In this document: one piece after another, positions 1 through 8,637 of the stretch
Layout of the letters: the number at the start of each line of letters is the position of its first letter
Numbering within the stretch: position 1 is the first letter of the stretch
Origin: Chitinophaga sancti
Lineage (GTDB): Bacteria; Bacteroidota; Bacteroidia; Chitinophagales; Chitinophagaceae
Length of the DNA stretch: 64,000 nucleotides
Assembly (NCBI RefSeq): GCF_034087045.1
Contig: NZ_CP139247.1
Span: 4,366,001-4,430,000 of the forward strand
Reading direction: 5' to 3'
Position numbers and translations under genes: made by a program
Notes under the pieces: generated by a model
Databases searched by the model: none
What the model was told of the DNA's origin: nothing
Seen by the model: the letters and a program-made list of their open reading frames with translations, nothing else

Positions 1-2934
1 AGAAGTATATGCCGCATCGCTGTTATTCGTATAGTCAGTCTCTTTTAATAAAGCATTCGCATTCACCACCGCATATAACTCTCCGCTGAATGGCGTGCTT
101 ACTACCTGCGTGTAGGTATGACAGCTACCTGCAGTAGCAGCATCGTTATAAAACAATGGTTTTAATAAGGAATCGCCATCATAGAAGGATACGGTCAGGT
201 CTTTCGGAATACTGTCGTAGCCATTGCCGGTGCAGATCTCAAAGGTAACGATGGTATGGGTGTTGTCATAACATTTCACATCAGAAATGGTCATGGTCAG
301 ATCTGGAGGAATTAATCGTACAATAGCTGATACCGATAAATTACAACCGTAAGCGTTTGTCATAACAGCATAGATACCGGCACTGTCTCTGACAGTGATG
401 GTAGGTGTGGAAGTTGTAGCCCCCAACAGACTATTTGCACCTTCTGTACGCCATGCATAAGTTGCAGCTGTAAAATTGCTCACCGCAGTATTCAACGTAT
501 ACGAAGCACCCCGCATCACCGTTGTATCCGCAGGCAGTATACTGCCTGCAGGCAATGTATACGTACCAGCGGCCGTATTATTTGTCGTATCTGTTTCTGC
601 CCATGTACCTGTATTCACTTTGATACTGAAAGGAGAAACGCCTTTTAAAGTTATATGGTAGGTTTCACAGGCATCAGCACTATATGCAGCAATGGTGTAG
701 TTATTCCCAATCAGCAAACCATTTCCATCATAAAAACTCAGGTTTAGATCCTGTGGTACATTTCCCGCAGCGTAGTTATTACACACTTCAAATGTGATAT
801 ACATACTATCATTCCGGGCACATTCTGTGCTCAGCACATTAGCCGTATAGTCATCTACAGGGGCAATGTGTATGGTAGTAAATGTGGTATCATAACAATT
901 GTTCCCATTCGTCACTTTCACTGTTTGCTGGTACAAAGTATCCTTACGATATGGTGCTGTGAAAGTAGTGGTCGTACAATTATCACAACTTACATACGTA
1001 GTGGGTGTCCATGTTACACTATTGATCGTACCGCCAGATATTACTGCTGGTGTCAGGTCAATGGTCTCCGCAGGTGTCATGGCAATATCGGCAGGTGTGA
1101 GCTGGATCCTGAACCGGTAATTAGTCATCATGGCGGTGTTCGTGCCAAATTTAGCAATCAGGGTATCTGCATATGCATTCAGTATAAATGTTTCCAGGTA
1201 AGATGCGCATTTTCCTTTCAGATCGTAAGGCAATAAATAAACACCAATGGAATCATGGGTGCCATTATACAAAGTAATAGGCGTACCCTTTGGAATCGTC
1301 TGGTAACCGAAGTTGTAAAAGTATAAAGAGATCTGTAACTGCGTCTGATTATAACAAGCTACACTGTTCAGGTATACGTGTCCATCAGCGGTAGGGTCAT
1401 CGACTACGATCGTTACGTAGTGGGTCGTATCATAGCAACTGCCATCAGTTGCAATGAGTCTTACCTGGTAAGTACCTGGTGTCTGAAACACATAAGTCAG
1501 ATCCGCAGTAGTCGCTACTTCCGTTTCACTGGCACCCAGTTTTATTCTCCATGAATAGCTGCTGGCATTGATAGAACGATTTGTAAACAACACACTATCC
1601 AGTTCTACACCTGCTTTGGAAGCGATCTTTCTTTTGTCAGGATAAAACCGGGCAGTCACCCCACAGCTCACCTGTAGTATATCCTGCATGCTGCTAAAAC
1701 AACCGGAGGCATCGTAGGCACGTAATACTACCACATAGTTTTTCTTCTCAGTTACATGTAGACTGAAGCTGGCTCCTGTACTCACCACCACATTATCCAC
1801 CAGCCACTGATAGGTAGTTGCGCCGGTAGAAGTATTAGTAAAATTCACCGTACTCCCCATCAAAGGATAATCTGCATCTTTCGTAAAATCCGCTACAGCG
1901 GCGGTAACGCAGGGTGGATTACACAACGTACTGCCGATCATTCCCGTCAGACTACTCCCGATAAAATCACGCATACGCTGTGCCTGTCCTTCTGTAAACG
2001 ACATGGTACAACCCGTACCGCCACCATAGTCCATAAAGTTATCCGGCAGGTCCGGTACATCAGTACTAAAACCAGATAAGGTGTCAGTATTACATGAATT
2101 CTCGGGATTACTACAGGGGAATCCTCCATTGATAGATTTATCTGGTGGCGTATCGCACACCATATCTCCATCGGTGGTGCAATCATCATTTTTACAGTCC
2201 TGGTTGGCAAAAGTATGAATGAGGCTGAGGTAGTGTCCCATTTCGTGCGCTACCAGGTCTACCCCCAATCCAGATACGACTACATCGCCGCCAGCGCTGG
2301 CATAGCCGGCCATGTGCATACGGGTCCAGGCGCCGCACTCAAATGTTTGCAGGAACTCGGATTTGATACCGGATACGACCCAGATATTGATATAGCGGCT
2401 ACCATCCCATTTACCAAGGGCGGTGAGTGCATCTCCTTCCATATCCGCGTCAAAATCAGCGAGATAAGATTTTGTACGTAGTATCCCGGTGGTAGCGCCG
2501 CCATCAGGGTCGGTTTTGGCAAGGCAAAATTGTATACGGGTATCCGTTCTTGCTCCTGCAAATGCACCGGTTTTGCCATAGGCATCGTTCAGTGCCGCGA
2601 GGGCATCCGTTACATCCTGGTCCGTAATGGAAGCGGGATCTTCGTTGATAATATGAAAAACGACAGGCAATGTATAATCTGCCGCAGCTAACCTGTTAGT
2701 ATTCATCAGGATAGCATGATTGGTCTTCTTTTCTTTTTGTCTGAAAGCGGTGCTTTGGCGCCATGTATTCATCATCATATCCGTACCACATGAACGGGGA
2801 TTGATAGATAACCATCTGGCTGTAAGAGAAGGTTGTCCAACTACCTGAGGAACTGGATATTGTGCTCTTAGAGATATGGCGTACAACAGGCAGGTACAGG
2901 ATAGCAGGCACCTTTGCAGGTTTTTCTTAGGCAT
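1..2934 (-). CDS. Secreted M43-type zinc metalloprotease with PKD-like repeats (C-terminus outside window)
   Basis: The minus frame is open from ATG at 2934 to the window edge, 978 codons. A signal peptide is followed by a cytophagalysin/pappalysin-like (M43) protease domain. The zinc site HEMGHYLSLIH (HExxHxxGxxH type, with S in place of G) lies near 2248-2216, and a Met-turn NFMDY follows near 2044-2030. After the protease come two PKD-like modules, then several Cys-containing CARDB/Ig-like repeats (FEVCNN, FEICTG patterns) that run off the edge. Family knowledge: such Bacteroidota proteins are exported and often end in a type IX sorting domain, which would lie outside this window. Expected role: extracellular proteolysis. 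The metalloprotease call is firm; the substrate is unknown. Confidence 0.85.
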   Translation of the reverse strand, partial: MPKKNLQRCLLSCTCLLYAISLRAQYPVPQVVGQPSLTARWLSINPRSCGTDMMMNTWRQSTAFRQKEKKTNHAILMNTNRLAAADYTLPVVFHIINEDPASITDQDVTDALAALNDAYGKTGAFAGARTDTRIQFCLAKTDPDGGATTGILRTKSYLADFDADMEGDALTALGKWDGSRYINIWVVSGIKSEFLQTFECGAWTRMHMAGYASAGGDVVVSGLGVDLVAHEMGHYLSLIHTFANQDCKNDDCTTDGDMVCDTPPDKSINGGFPCSNPENSCNTDTLSGFSTDVPDLPDNFMDYGGGTGCTMSFTEGQAQRMRDFIGSSLTGMIGSTLCNPPCVTAAVADFTKDADYPLMGSTVNFTNTSTGATTYQWLVDNVVVSTGASFSLHVTEKKNYVVVLRAYDASGCFSSMQDILQVSCGVTARFYPDKRKIASKAGVELDSVLFTNRSINASSYSWRIKLGASETEVATTADLTYVFQTPGTYQVRLIATDGSCYDTTHYVTIVVDDPTADGHVYLNSVACYNQTQLQISLYFYNFGYQTIPKGTPITLYNGTHDSIGVYLLPYDLKGKCASYLETFILNAYADTLIAKFGTNTAMMTNYRFRIQLTPADIAMTPAETIDLTPAVISGGTINSVTWTPTTYVSCDNCTTTTFTAPYRKDTLYQQTVKVTNGNNCYDTTFTTIHIAPVDDYTANVLSTECARNDSMYITFEVCNNYAAGNVPQDLNLSFYDGNGLLIGNNYTIAAYSADACETYHITLKGVSPFSIKVNTGTWAETDTTNNTAAGTYTLPAGSILPADTTVMRGASYTLNTAVSNFTAATYAWRTEGANSLLGATTSTPTITVRDSAGIYAVMTNAYGCNLSVSAIVRLIPPDLTMTISDVKCYDNTHTIVTFEICTGNGYDSIPKDLTVSFYDGDSLLKPLFYNDAATAGSCHTYTQVVSTPFSGELYAVVNANALLKETDYTNNSDAAYTS

Positions 2935-3029
2935 AGGTTCTTAGTCGTGGTTATGATCGATAAAGATAAACAGAAATTCTCCTTGCTATGTCAATTATAA
3001 TATATTATTTTTATTCAAAATGCCGGCTG

Positions 3030-4256
3030 ATGGACCTTGAAATACTGAAGCAAGAGTTACTAACCAGGTGGAAAAATGCATTTAATGAGCGATCCCTTCT
3101 ACCTGCGTATAAAGCGAAGATCCTGACCGAGAAGTATGTGCCTGGATTCAGATATGATCTGAAAGACTATGGAACCCAGGCATTTATGCTGCCTGAAGGG
3201 AAAATATTCCCCGAAGCCCGTGCCAGAGAGATCAATGACTATCATTTTTATGGATTTGGAGAGGATGGAAAGCCCATTTATACTGCATTTCGCCATGTGG
3301 TGAATAATATAAACTGGGAAGGATATTATTCTTATAGTGACGATGTTGTTGAGTATGTTGAATATTGCATTACAGAACATACACAAATACCTTCCTGTAT
3401 AAAACGAATGCTTTACAAAGATGGCAGAAAGGTAGGATGGCAATCTCTCCTCGTCAATACCCGGGGCAGTGCCAATAACTATGGCGGAATGAGTGCCGAC
3501 GAGATGATCACTGATATGCTGGAAGATCATTATTCCCTCTTTATCAGCATAGAGGAATACAATTGGGAGAATGACCGCATCCTCACTGCCGACGGCCTGG
3601 GTATGGCCCCCGGACACGGAGAGTTCCATTATATTCAGCACTATACGTACACACCCGATGGCCAGCTGGACGAAATCAGGGCCATTTGCGAAACGGGTAC
3701 TGAGCGGCTTACCTGGGTCAGACCTGATGATGACCTGAACATACAGGCACTGGAAGAAGAAGTGACTGAAAAGCTCGCCGAAGCCATCGTAGATACGCTT
3801 GCTGCATCCCGGATCGAAACACCGCTATCTCTGCTGGAAATCAACTACCATGAAATAGCTGAATATATTCCTTCCCTTTCACCACGCTCACAGGCTTTTA
3901 CTACTGAAATCTCCCGCCGTCATCAGGACGAAGACATCTTTGACCTGATTTTTTTATCGACAGAGATGGATCACCCGTATATGCCTATCCGTACGGAGAA
4001 ATTTGAACGGCCTTTCAAGCAGTTCATGCAGATCATAGAGCGCGAAGAGAAGTGGGAAATAGCCGCGGGCATGCTGCGCAAAGTAGCGTGGTTGCTCACG
4101 ACAAATAAGTTGTACAATCGCCTGCCGGTGAGTGATGATTTTGCAGCGTATGCGATCGACTGGGAATCAGATATGGAAGAGTTTGAGCGAATTTTGAGGG
4201 AATGCGGAGTCGTACCGGATGTAATATCATCCTGGCAGGAAAAAGGGTGGTTGTAA
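3030..4256 (+). CDS. Hypothetical acidic cytoplasmic protein
   Basis: I do not recognise this gene. From ATG 3030 it encodes about 408 residues with no signal peptide, lipobox or obvious membrane segment, and it is rich in acidic and aromatic residues. An in-frame ATG at 2988 would add 14 residues (YYFYSKCRL-like), but that DNA is AT-rich and promoter-like, so the later start is preferred. The centre has short DG-turn hairpins (YTYTPDGQLDEI, MLYKDGRKVGW) that loosely resemble YD/RHS-type strands, too little for a family call. It is divergent from the M43 protease and ends 3 bases before the convergent response regulator. Confidence 0.6.
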   Translation: MDLEILKQELLTRWKNAFNERSLLPAYKAKILTEKYVPGFRYDLKDYGTQAFMLPEGKIFPEARAREINDYHFYGFGEDGKPIYTAFRHVVNNINWEGYYSYSDDVVEYVEYCITEHTQIPSCIKRMLYKDGRKVGWQSLLVNTRGSANNYGGMSADEMITDMLEDHYSLFISIEEYNWENDRILTADGLGMAPGHGEFHYIQHYTYTPDGQLDEIRAICETGTERLTWVRPDDDLNIQALEEEVTEKLAEAIVDTLAASRIETPLSLLEINYHEIAEYIPSLSPRSQAFTTEISRRHQDEDIFDLIFLSTEMDHPYMPIRTEKFERPFKQFMQIIEREEKWEIAAGMLRKVAWLLTTNKLYNRLPVSDDFAAYAIDWESDMEEFERILRECGVVPDVISSWQEKGWL

Positions 4257-4259
4257 TTT

Positions 4260-4670
4260 TTAAGCGTTAAAATATGCATCGAGAATGTCTTCCATTAACC
4301 CGGTCGTCAATGGTTTGTTTCTAAACCCGGATACATCAGGATGACTTATAGCCCGTTGATGATCATCGGGGTTCATAGACGTTGTGAGCATTACTACGAC
4401 TACCTGTCCTTTTTCCTTATCGCCCAGTTTGTTATATTCATCGAGAAATTCCCAGCCATTCAGGGCCGGCATATTTATGTCCAGCAAAATGAGGTCAGGC
4501 TGACCCTGTGGAGTTTCTTTGCAGGCTTTCAGGTAATCAAGAGCTTCCGCTCCATTCCAGGCCACATGCACATGGTCCGCACAATCCATTTTTTTAATCA
4601 CCATCTGGCTGATGAAATTGGTGGCTTCATCGTCTTCAACTAATAGGATGGAATGTAGTTTTCTATTCAT
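4260..4670 (-). CDS. Single-domain response regulator (CheY/Rcp1-like)
   Basis: This 136-residue protein is a stand-alone receiver domain. The acidic pocket is E12-D13-D14, the phosphoacceptor is D64 in LILLDINMP, T96 follows in VVMLTTS, and K119 is in the RNKP loop. There is no output domain, so it presumably signals by protein contact. It begins 5 bases after the stop of the upstream histidine kinase and is almost certainly its cognate partner in a two-gene operon. The Rcp1-like length and the kinase's bacteriophytochrome-style H-box match a common Bacteroidota pairing. The signal is unknown. Confidence 0.92.
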   Translation of the reverse strand: MNRKLHSILLVEDDEATNFISQMVIKKMDCADHVHVAWNGAEALDYLKACKETPQGQPDLILLDINMPALNGWEFLDEYNKLGDKEKGQVVVVMLTTSMNPDDHQRAISHPDVSGFRNKPLTTGLMEDILDAYFNA

Positions 4671-4675
4671 GTGGT

Positions 4676-5974
4676 TTATGCTAAAATTGTGAAATAAAAT
4701 TGACTGCCGTTGCCAGGTGTGGAGGTAAGCCAGATCTCGCCACCGTGAAGGGAAACGATCTTTTTACAGTGAGCCAGTCCAATGCCAGTACCTTCGTATT
4801 GGAGTTTATTGTGCAGGCGTTGAAAGATCTCAAATACCTTTTCCTGATAGCGTGGTGCAATGCCGATTCCATTGTCTGCAAACATGAATTCGTATTCATG
4901 TTCTCTTTTCACACAGGTAATACGGATCACAGGAGGTACATCCTGCTGTCGGAACTTAATCGCATTACTCAGCAGATTTTGAAATAATAATTTCAGTTCT
5001 ATTGGGTAGGCATGTACGATAGGTAAGTTTTCCATAATCACCTGTGCCTTGCTCTCGTGGATGGCCGTACGCAAATCGTCTACTACCGTCAGGATGATCT
5101 GGCTACAATCTACAGCTTCCTTCTGCTTCACATTGCCGATACGTGAGTAGTCCAGCAGGGCTTTGATCAGGTCACTCATACGATTACTTGACTGGCGGAT
5201 AAAGCGAAGATAGTTGTCTGCGTTTTCATCCAGTTTGCCGGTATATTCCGTAGCCACCAGTTCTACCAATGTGCTGATAGAGCGTAATGGTTCCTGCAGA
5301 TCGTGCGAGGCGATGTAAGTAAATTGTTCAAGTTCCCGGTTCTCCATTTCCAGTTTACGAAGGTATAACTGGGTCTGGTCTTCCATCTGTTTCCGTTCGG
5401 TGAGGTCGCGGGTGATTTTGATAAACCCGGTTAACTCCCCTTCATTATTGTGAAGGGCAGTGATAGTCACACCACTCCAGAACAGGGTACCGTCTTTTCG
5501 TACCCGGTAGTCTTCGTTTTGAACGCGACCATCCTGGATAGCTGTGGATAAGAGTATTTCAGGTACACACTCAGCTCTGGCAGCTGGGGTGTAAAAGATC
5601 CTGAAATTTTTGCCTATGATTTCCTGTGCGGTGTAACCTTTGATGCGTTCCGCACCTTTGTTCCAGGTCAGGATATTTCCGTCAGGATCGAGGGTGATGA
5701 TCCCATAGTCCTGGATTTCTCCTACCAGGCTGGAATATGATTCCTGTGATAACTTTAATAATTTTTCGGTAGCTGCGAGTTTGTTTTCAACTTCTCTGAG
5801 CCGTTCGCCTAGTGTGGTAATGCTATTCCTCAACAGGTCTATACTCAGATCATCTTCTTCAAGCAGATCCTTTTCGGCTTGTTTAGAATGAATATATCGC
5901 AGTAGTATTTCGTACAATTCGGCTTTGCTCTGCCTGATCTCTTGCTCCATTGCCCCTGTTTTTTTTAGTGTCAT
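4676..5974 (-). CDS. PAS-containing sensor histidine kinase, cytoplasmic
   Basis: The protein has 432 residues and no transmembrane segment. Order: an N-terminal helical/coiled-coil stretch (about 10-80), a PAS/PAC domain (about 82-193, ending TRDLTERK), a HisKA dimerisation helix with H224 in IASHDLQEPLRS, and a HATPase domain with N-box (NLLSNAIKF), G1 (DNGIGI) and G2 (GTGIGLAHCKK) motifs. The ASHDLQEPLR H-box is the bacteriophytochrome-like class. An in-frame ATG eight codons downstream (5950) is an alternative start. It is transcribed with the receiver gene that begins 5 bases later. The ligand of the PAS domain cannot be inferred. Confidence 0.93.
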   Translation of the reverse strand: MTLKKTGAMEQEIRQSKAELYEILLRYIHSKQAEKDLLEEDDLSIDLLRNSITTLGERLREVENKLAATEKLLKLSQESYSSLVGEIQDYGIITLDPDGNILTWNKGAERIKGYTAQEIIGKNFRIFYTPAARAECVPEILLSTAIQDGRVQNEDYRVRKDGTLFWSGVTITALHNNEGELTGFIKITRDLTERKQMEDQTQLYLRKLEMENRELEQFTYIASHDLQEPLRSISTLVELVATEYTGKLDENADNYLRFIRQSSNRMSDLIKALLDYSRIGNVKQKEAVDCSQIILTVVDDLRTAIHESKAQVIMENLPIVHAYPIELKLLFQNLLSNAIKFRQQDVPPVIRITCVKREHEYEFMFADNGIGIAPRYQEKVFEIFQRLHNKLQYEGTGIGLAHCKKIVSLHGGEIWLTSTPGNGSQFYFTILA

Positions 5975-5994
5975 GCTGGCCTGAAAAGGTAAAA

Positions 5995-6024
5995 CCGGTT
6001 ACAGACATAGATATCTGCAACCGG
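5995..6024. promoter_or_regulatory. Inverted repeat upstream of the histidine kinase
   Basis: CCGGTT-A-CAGA, then 8 bases, then TCTG-C-AACCGG form a 10-bp stem with one mismatch. The repeat lies 21 bases before the kinase ATG and could be an operator or a 5' leader hairpin. The symmetry is direct observation; the role is a guess. Confidence 0.35.
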
Positions 6025-6338
6025 CTATTCTCATAACCACTCTTCTGGGGGGATGTTTAAATCAAAAAGTTCACAAAAATGCAAAATGAAATGTGCCTTT
6101 TTGTACAAAGCTGTTGCAAATAGGTATAGACACTGCAGGTAAGATTCACACGACTATTTCCAGATATTAATTGGTAATGAATTCGTTAATTTGTCCCTTT
6201 ATGTATTTTCGCCAGCTATCGGCAACGGCTTGTAAAATTCCCTTTATTTCAATATATCTGCTTAGATAGATATAGATATTTTTTAATAATTATGGTATAT
6301 ACGGATGTGGCGGAAAAATGGATTTAAATTCAAAAAAA
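6025..6338. other. AT-rich intergenic region without a gene
   Basis: This is the middle of the roughly 390-base gap between the divergent kinase and DUF3820 genes. I see no ORF with coding character, no RNA gene and no strong hairpin. It must hold the kinase promoter on the minus strand. Confidence 0.5.
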
Positions 6339-6346
6339 TATATTTG
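6339..6346 (+). promoter_or_regulatory. Possible -7 box (TATATTTG) for the DUF3820 gene
   Basis: TATATTTG matches the Bacteroidota -7 consensus TAnnTTTG and ends 14 bases before the ATG at 6361. No TTTG -33 box lies at the usual distance, so this is a weak call. Confidence 0.35.
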
Positions 6347-6360
6347 CAAAAAGTAAGCTT

Positions 6361-6600
6361 ATGGAAATAGCAGGACCGGATCCGGAGATCTTTAAACAGT
6401 TGGTAACGATGAGAATGCCATTTGGAAAATACAAGGATGTGCTGCTGTGCGATTTGCCGGTGTCTTACCTGGAGTGGTTTAATCGGGAAGGATGGCCGAA
6501 GGGAAAGCTGGGGATGTTGCTAAGTACGATGTACGAAATCAGGCTAAACGGGTTGATGGATTTGTTAAAGCCTTTGAGAGGCGGTACTCTCAAAGGCTGA
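6361..6600 (+). CDS. DUF3820 family protein
   Basis: This 79-residue protein carries the family core: MPFGKYKDVLLCDLPVSYLEWF followed by GWPKGKLGMLLSTMYEIRLNGL. The family is also called putative quorum-sensing-regulated virulence factor, but no molecular function is established for it. It is small and soluble, with no signal peptide. Its last codons form one arm of a perfect 11-bp hairpin (6569-6598). It converges on fabF, whose stop lies 6 bases away. Family assignment is confident; function is unknown. Confidence 0.8.
   Translation: MEIAGPDPEIFKQLVTMRMPFGKYKDVLLCDLPVSYLEWFNREGWPKGKLGMLLSTMYEIRLNGLMDLLKPLRGGTLKG
6569..6598. terminator. Hairpin overlapping the 3' end and stop codon of the DUF3820 gene
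   Basis: AGCCTTTGAGA (6569-6579) pairs perfectly with TCTCAAAGGCT (6588-6598) across an 8-base loop. The stem covers the last codons and part of the stop of the plus gene and sits just beyond the fabF stop. Neither side has a long T-tract, so it may be a shared weak terminator or an mRNA 3'-end hairpin for the convergent genes. Confidence 0.45.
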
Positions 6601-6606
6601 TGATAT

Positions 6607-7839
6607 TTATAAAGCTTTAAAGACCACAATGCCATTGTGACCTCCGAAACCAAAGGTATTACTCATTGCGACGTTAACCTTTTTTTCTACTGCACTACCT
6701 AGTATGATATTGAGTCCTGCCGGAATAGCAGGGTCCAGTTCAGTCGTATTGATGGTAGGTGGGATTACTCCATTTTTGATGCTTAATATAGAAGCAATTG
6801 CTTCTATAGCCCCGGCAGCACCTAAAAGGTGACCGGTCATGGACTTGGTGGCACTGATGGCGACAGATGGATCAAGCAGCCTGGTAATAGCCGCAATTTC
6901 ACTCAGGTCGCCTACGGGTGTACTGGTAGCGTGTGCGTTCAGATAATCTACCTGGGAGGGGTTTAAACCACCATCTTCCAGCGCTCTTTTCATAGCTTCG
7001 TAGGCACCAAGACCTTGCGGATGAGTAGCGGTCATATGGTAGGCATCGGCAGTCATAGCAGCACCGGCTACTTCTGCATAGATGTGTGCACCTCTCGCTA
7101 CAGCATGTTCGTATTCTTCCAGCACCAGTGCGCCGGCGCCTTCACCCATCACGAATCCATCTCTGCCGGTATCAAATGGTCTGCTTGCATGGGCAGGATC
7201 ATCATTGCGCTGCGACATGGCTTTCATGGCACAGAATCCACCTACTGAAGCCTCCGTGATCGGCGCTTCAGAACCGCCGGTGATGATCACTTTGGCCTTG
7301 CCCCAGCGAATGTAATTGAGTGCATCCATAATGGCCGTATTGCTGGTAGAACAGGCAGATACGGTGGTATAGTTGATACCCATTAACCCGAAGCGGATTG
7401 AGATCATACCTGATGCCATGTTCGCAATTAATTTTGGCACAAAGAAAGGATTGAACCGCGGCTGATAATTATTCTCTACATATTCTTTTACCTGGTCTTC
7501 AAAGGTCTGCATACCACCCTGACCTGAACCCCAGATCACCCCTGTATCGAATGGGTTCATGGTGGCAAAGTCAATCCCAGAATCGTCTACCGCCTGTTGG
7601 GCGGCAATGAGTGCGTATTGGGTAAACGGATCCGTTTTCCTGATATCATTTTTATCTAAAAATTGTGTTGGATCATAATCCTTGATCTCGCAGGCGAATT
7701 GCGTTCGAAACTTACTGGCGTCGAATTTTGTGATCATCGCAGCGCCGCTTTTGCCCGCCAGCAAATTGTCCCAGAAGGCTTTCACGTGATTCCCGATAGG
7801 CGTGATCGCGCCTAAGCCGGTGATAACTACTCTTTTCAT
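6607..7839 (-). CDS. fabF: Beta-ketoacyl-ACP synthase II
   Basis: The protein has 410 residues, normal for KAS II, which condenses malonyl-ACP with acyl-ACP in fatty-acid elongation in the cytoplasm. The Cys-His-His triad is visible: C163 in SACSTSNTAI, H303 in NAHATSTPVGD and H337 in MTGHLLGAAG, with K332 just before it. It begins inside the last codon of the upstream tetR-like gene (4-base ATGA-type overlap), so the two are translationally coupled. No other fatty-acid genes are nearby, so it is probably an extra, regulated KAS adjusting chain length or feeding a special lipid or pigment rather than the housekeeping copy. That last point is inference. Confidence 0.93.
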   Translation of the reverse strand: MKRVVITGLGAITPIGNHVKAFWDNLLAGKSGAAMITKFDASKFRTQFACEIKDYDPTQFLDKNDIRKTDPFTQYALIAAQQAVDDSGIDFATMNPFDTGVIWGSGQGGMQTFEDQVKEYVENNYQPRFNPFFVPKLIANMASGMISIRFGLMGINYTTVSACSTSNTAIMDALNYIRWGKAKVIITGGSEAPITEASVGGFCAMKAMSQRNDDPAHASRPFDTGRDGFVMGEGAGALVLEEYEHAVARGAHIYAEVAGAAMTADAYHMTATHPQGLGAYEAMKRALEDGGLNPSQVDYLNAHATSTPVGDLSEIAAITRLLDPSVAISATKSMTGHLLGAAGAIEAIASILSIKNGVIPPTINTTELDPAIPAGLNIILGSAVEKKVNVAMSNTFGFGGHNGIVVFKAL

Positions 7840-8387
7840 AAAATATCGTCTAATAATTGTTTGCTGATTTTTTCAAATGCGGTTTCTCCCATAACACGGC
7901 TGAGGAGGAGAGAAGCGAGCAGGTTGGAAACGATTAATAATGCCCGGTCCCCGGCGGTGCCTTTGAAGTGAAAGATACCCTTTTTTTGCCCGTTTTCGAG
8001 ACATTCTGTAACCCAGGCTATGACAGAAGCACTGAATTGTCGCAGGCGCACCTGCATATTCTCAGGCAGGGTATTGTAATCCGGGGATAGGGATCCCATG
8101 ATACAGACCATGTGAGCATCGCATTTGTTCTCGAAGGAAGCGATGAGATGGCGCAGTTGCTGATCTTCCGGCAGGGCTTCCCAGTTGGCAATTCCCCTGT
8201 TCATCCAGGTGATTTCCTGGTCAATGACGGCCATGCCAAGGTCGGCCTTGGTGGGAAAATAATAGTGAACGGCGGCATTCTTAATGGCCAGCGGATCAGA
8301 TATATCTTTGTAACTGAAGGCGTTAAAACCTTTTGTTTTGATCAGCTGGTCTGCCAGGCCGACTATTTTTTCTTTGGTGTCCTGCAT
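7836..8387 (-). CDS. TetR/AcrR family transcriptional repressor
   Basis: The 183-residue protein has an N-terminal TetR helix-turn-helix (about 5-50; AFSYKDISDPLAIKNAAVHYYFPTK type, ending in the typical YYFPTKADL) and an all-helical ligand domain. It is the first gene of a two-gene operon with fabF, overlapping it by 4 bases. A 20-bp near-palindrome begins 12 bases upstream of the start and fills the spacer of a matching promoter, so autorepression together with fabF control is likely. The inducer is probably an acyl compound given the target, but this is inference. Confidence 0.88.
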   Translation of the reverse strand: MQDTKEKIVGLADQLIKTKGFNAFSYKDISDPLAIKNAAVHYYFPTKADLGMAVIDQEITWMNRGIANWEALPEDQQLRHLIASFENKCDAHMVCIMGSLSPDYNTLPENMQVRLRQFSASVIAWVTECLENGQKKGIFHFKGTAGDRALLIVSNLLASLLLSRVMGETAFEKISKQLLDDIL

Positions 8388-8392
8388 GCGTG

Positions 8393-8424
8393 CAAAGATA
8401 CTTACTTATTAGTAAGTAAACAAG
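8393..8424 (-). promoter_or_regulatory. tetR-fabF promoter with operator inside the spacer
   Basis: On the minus strand, CTTG (8424-8421) is followed by a 20-base spacer and TATCTTTG (8400-8393), a good -7 box. The near-palindrome TACTTACTTATTAGTAAGTA (8399-8418, 9 of 10 bases paired per arm) fills the spacer. Only 5 bases separate the -7 box from the ATG at 8387, so transcription should start at or next to the start codon. Repressor binding here would block RNA polymerase directly. Confidence 0.75.
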
Positions 8425-8460
8425 TGGCAATAACTAAGTCATAGGATAGCTATAGTGTAA

Positions 8461-8589
8461 CTTCGATATAATACCGTCACTATAAGAGTATCATAAGTAC
8501 ACTATAACGTCACCATAAGGGCACCTCATTATCCCTGGGATATTGAAGTGACCTTATGGTGACCTTTTGGTAACGAAGTTGTATCGAAG
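8461..8589. repeat. Long imperfect inverted repeat upstream of the DinB-like gene
   Basis: Outer arms CTTCGATA (8461-8468) and TATCGAAG (8582-8589) enclose a strong inner pair, GTCACCATAAGG (8509-8520) and CCTTATGGTGAC (8552-8563). Degenerate CACTATAA/CACCATAA units also occur in direct orientation. The whole gap (8425-8637) is otherwise non-coding. It could be an operator cluster, a mobile repeat remnant or a structured leader. Confidence 0.5.
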
Positions 8590-8637
8590 CTGTATCGGCT
8601 TGGCACCCTGTTTGACGCCTATTCCAAAAAGCATACA

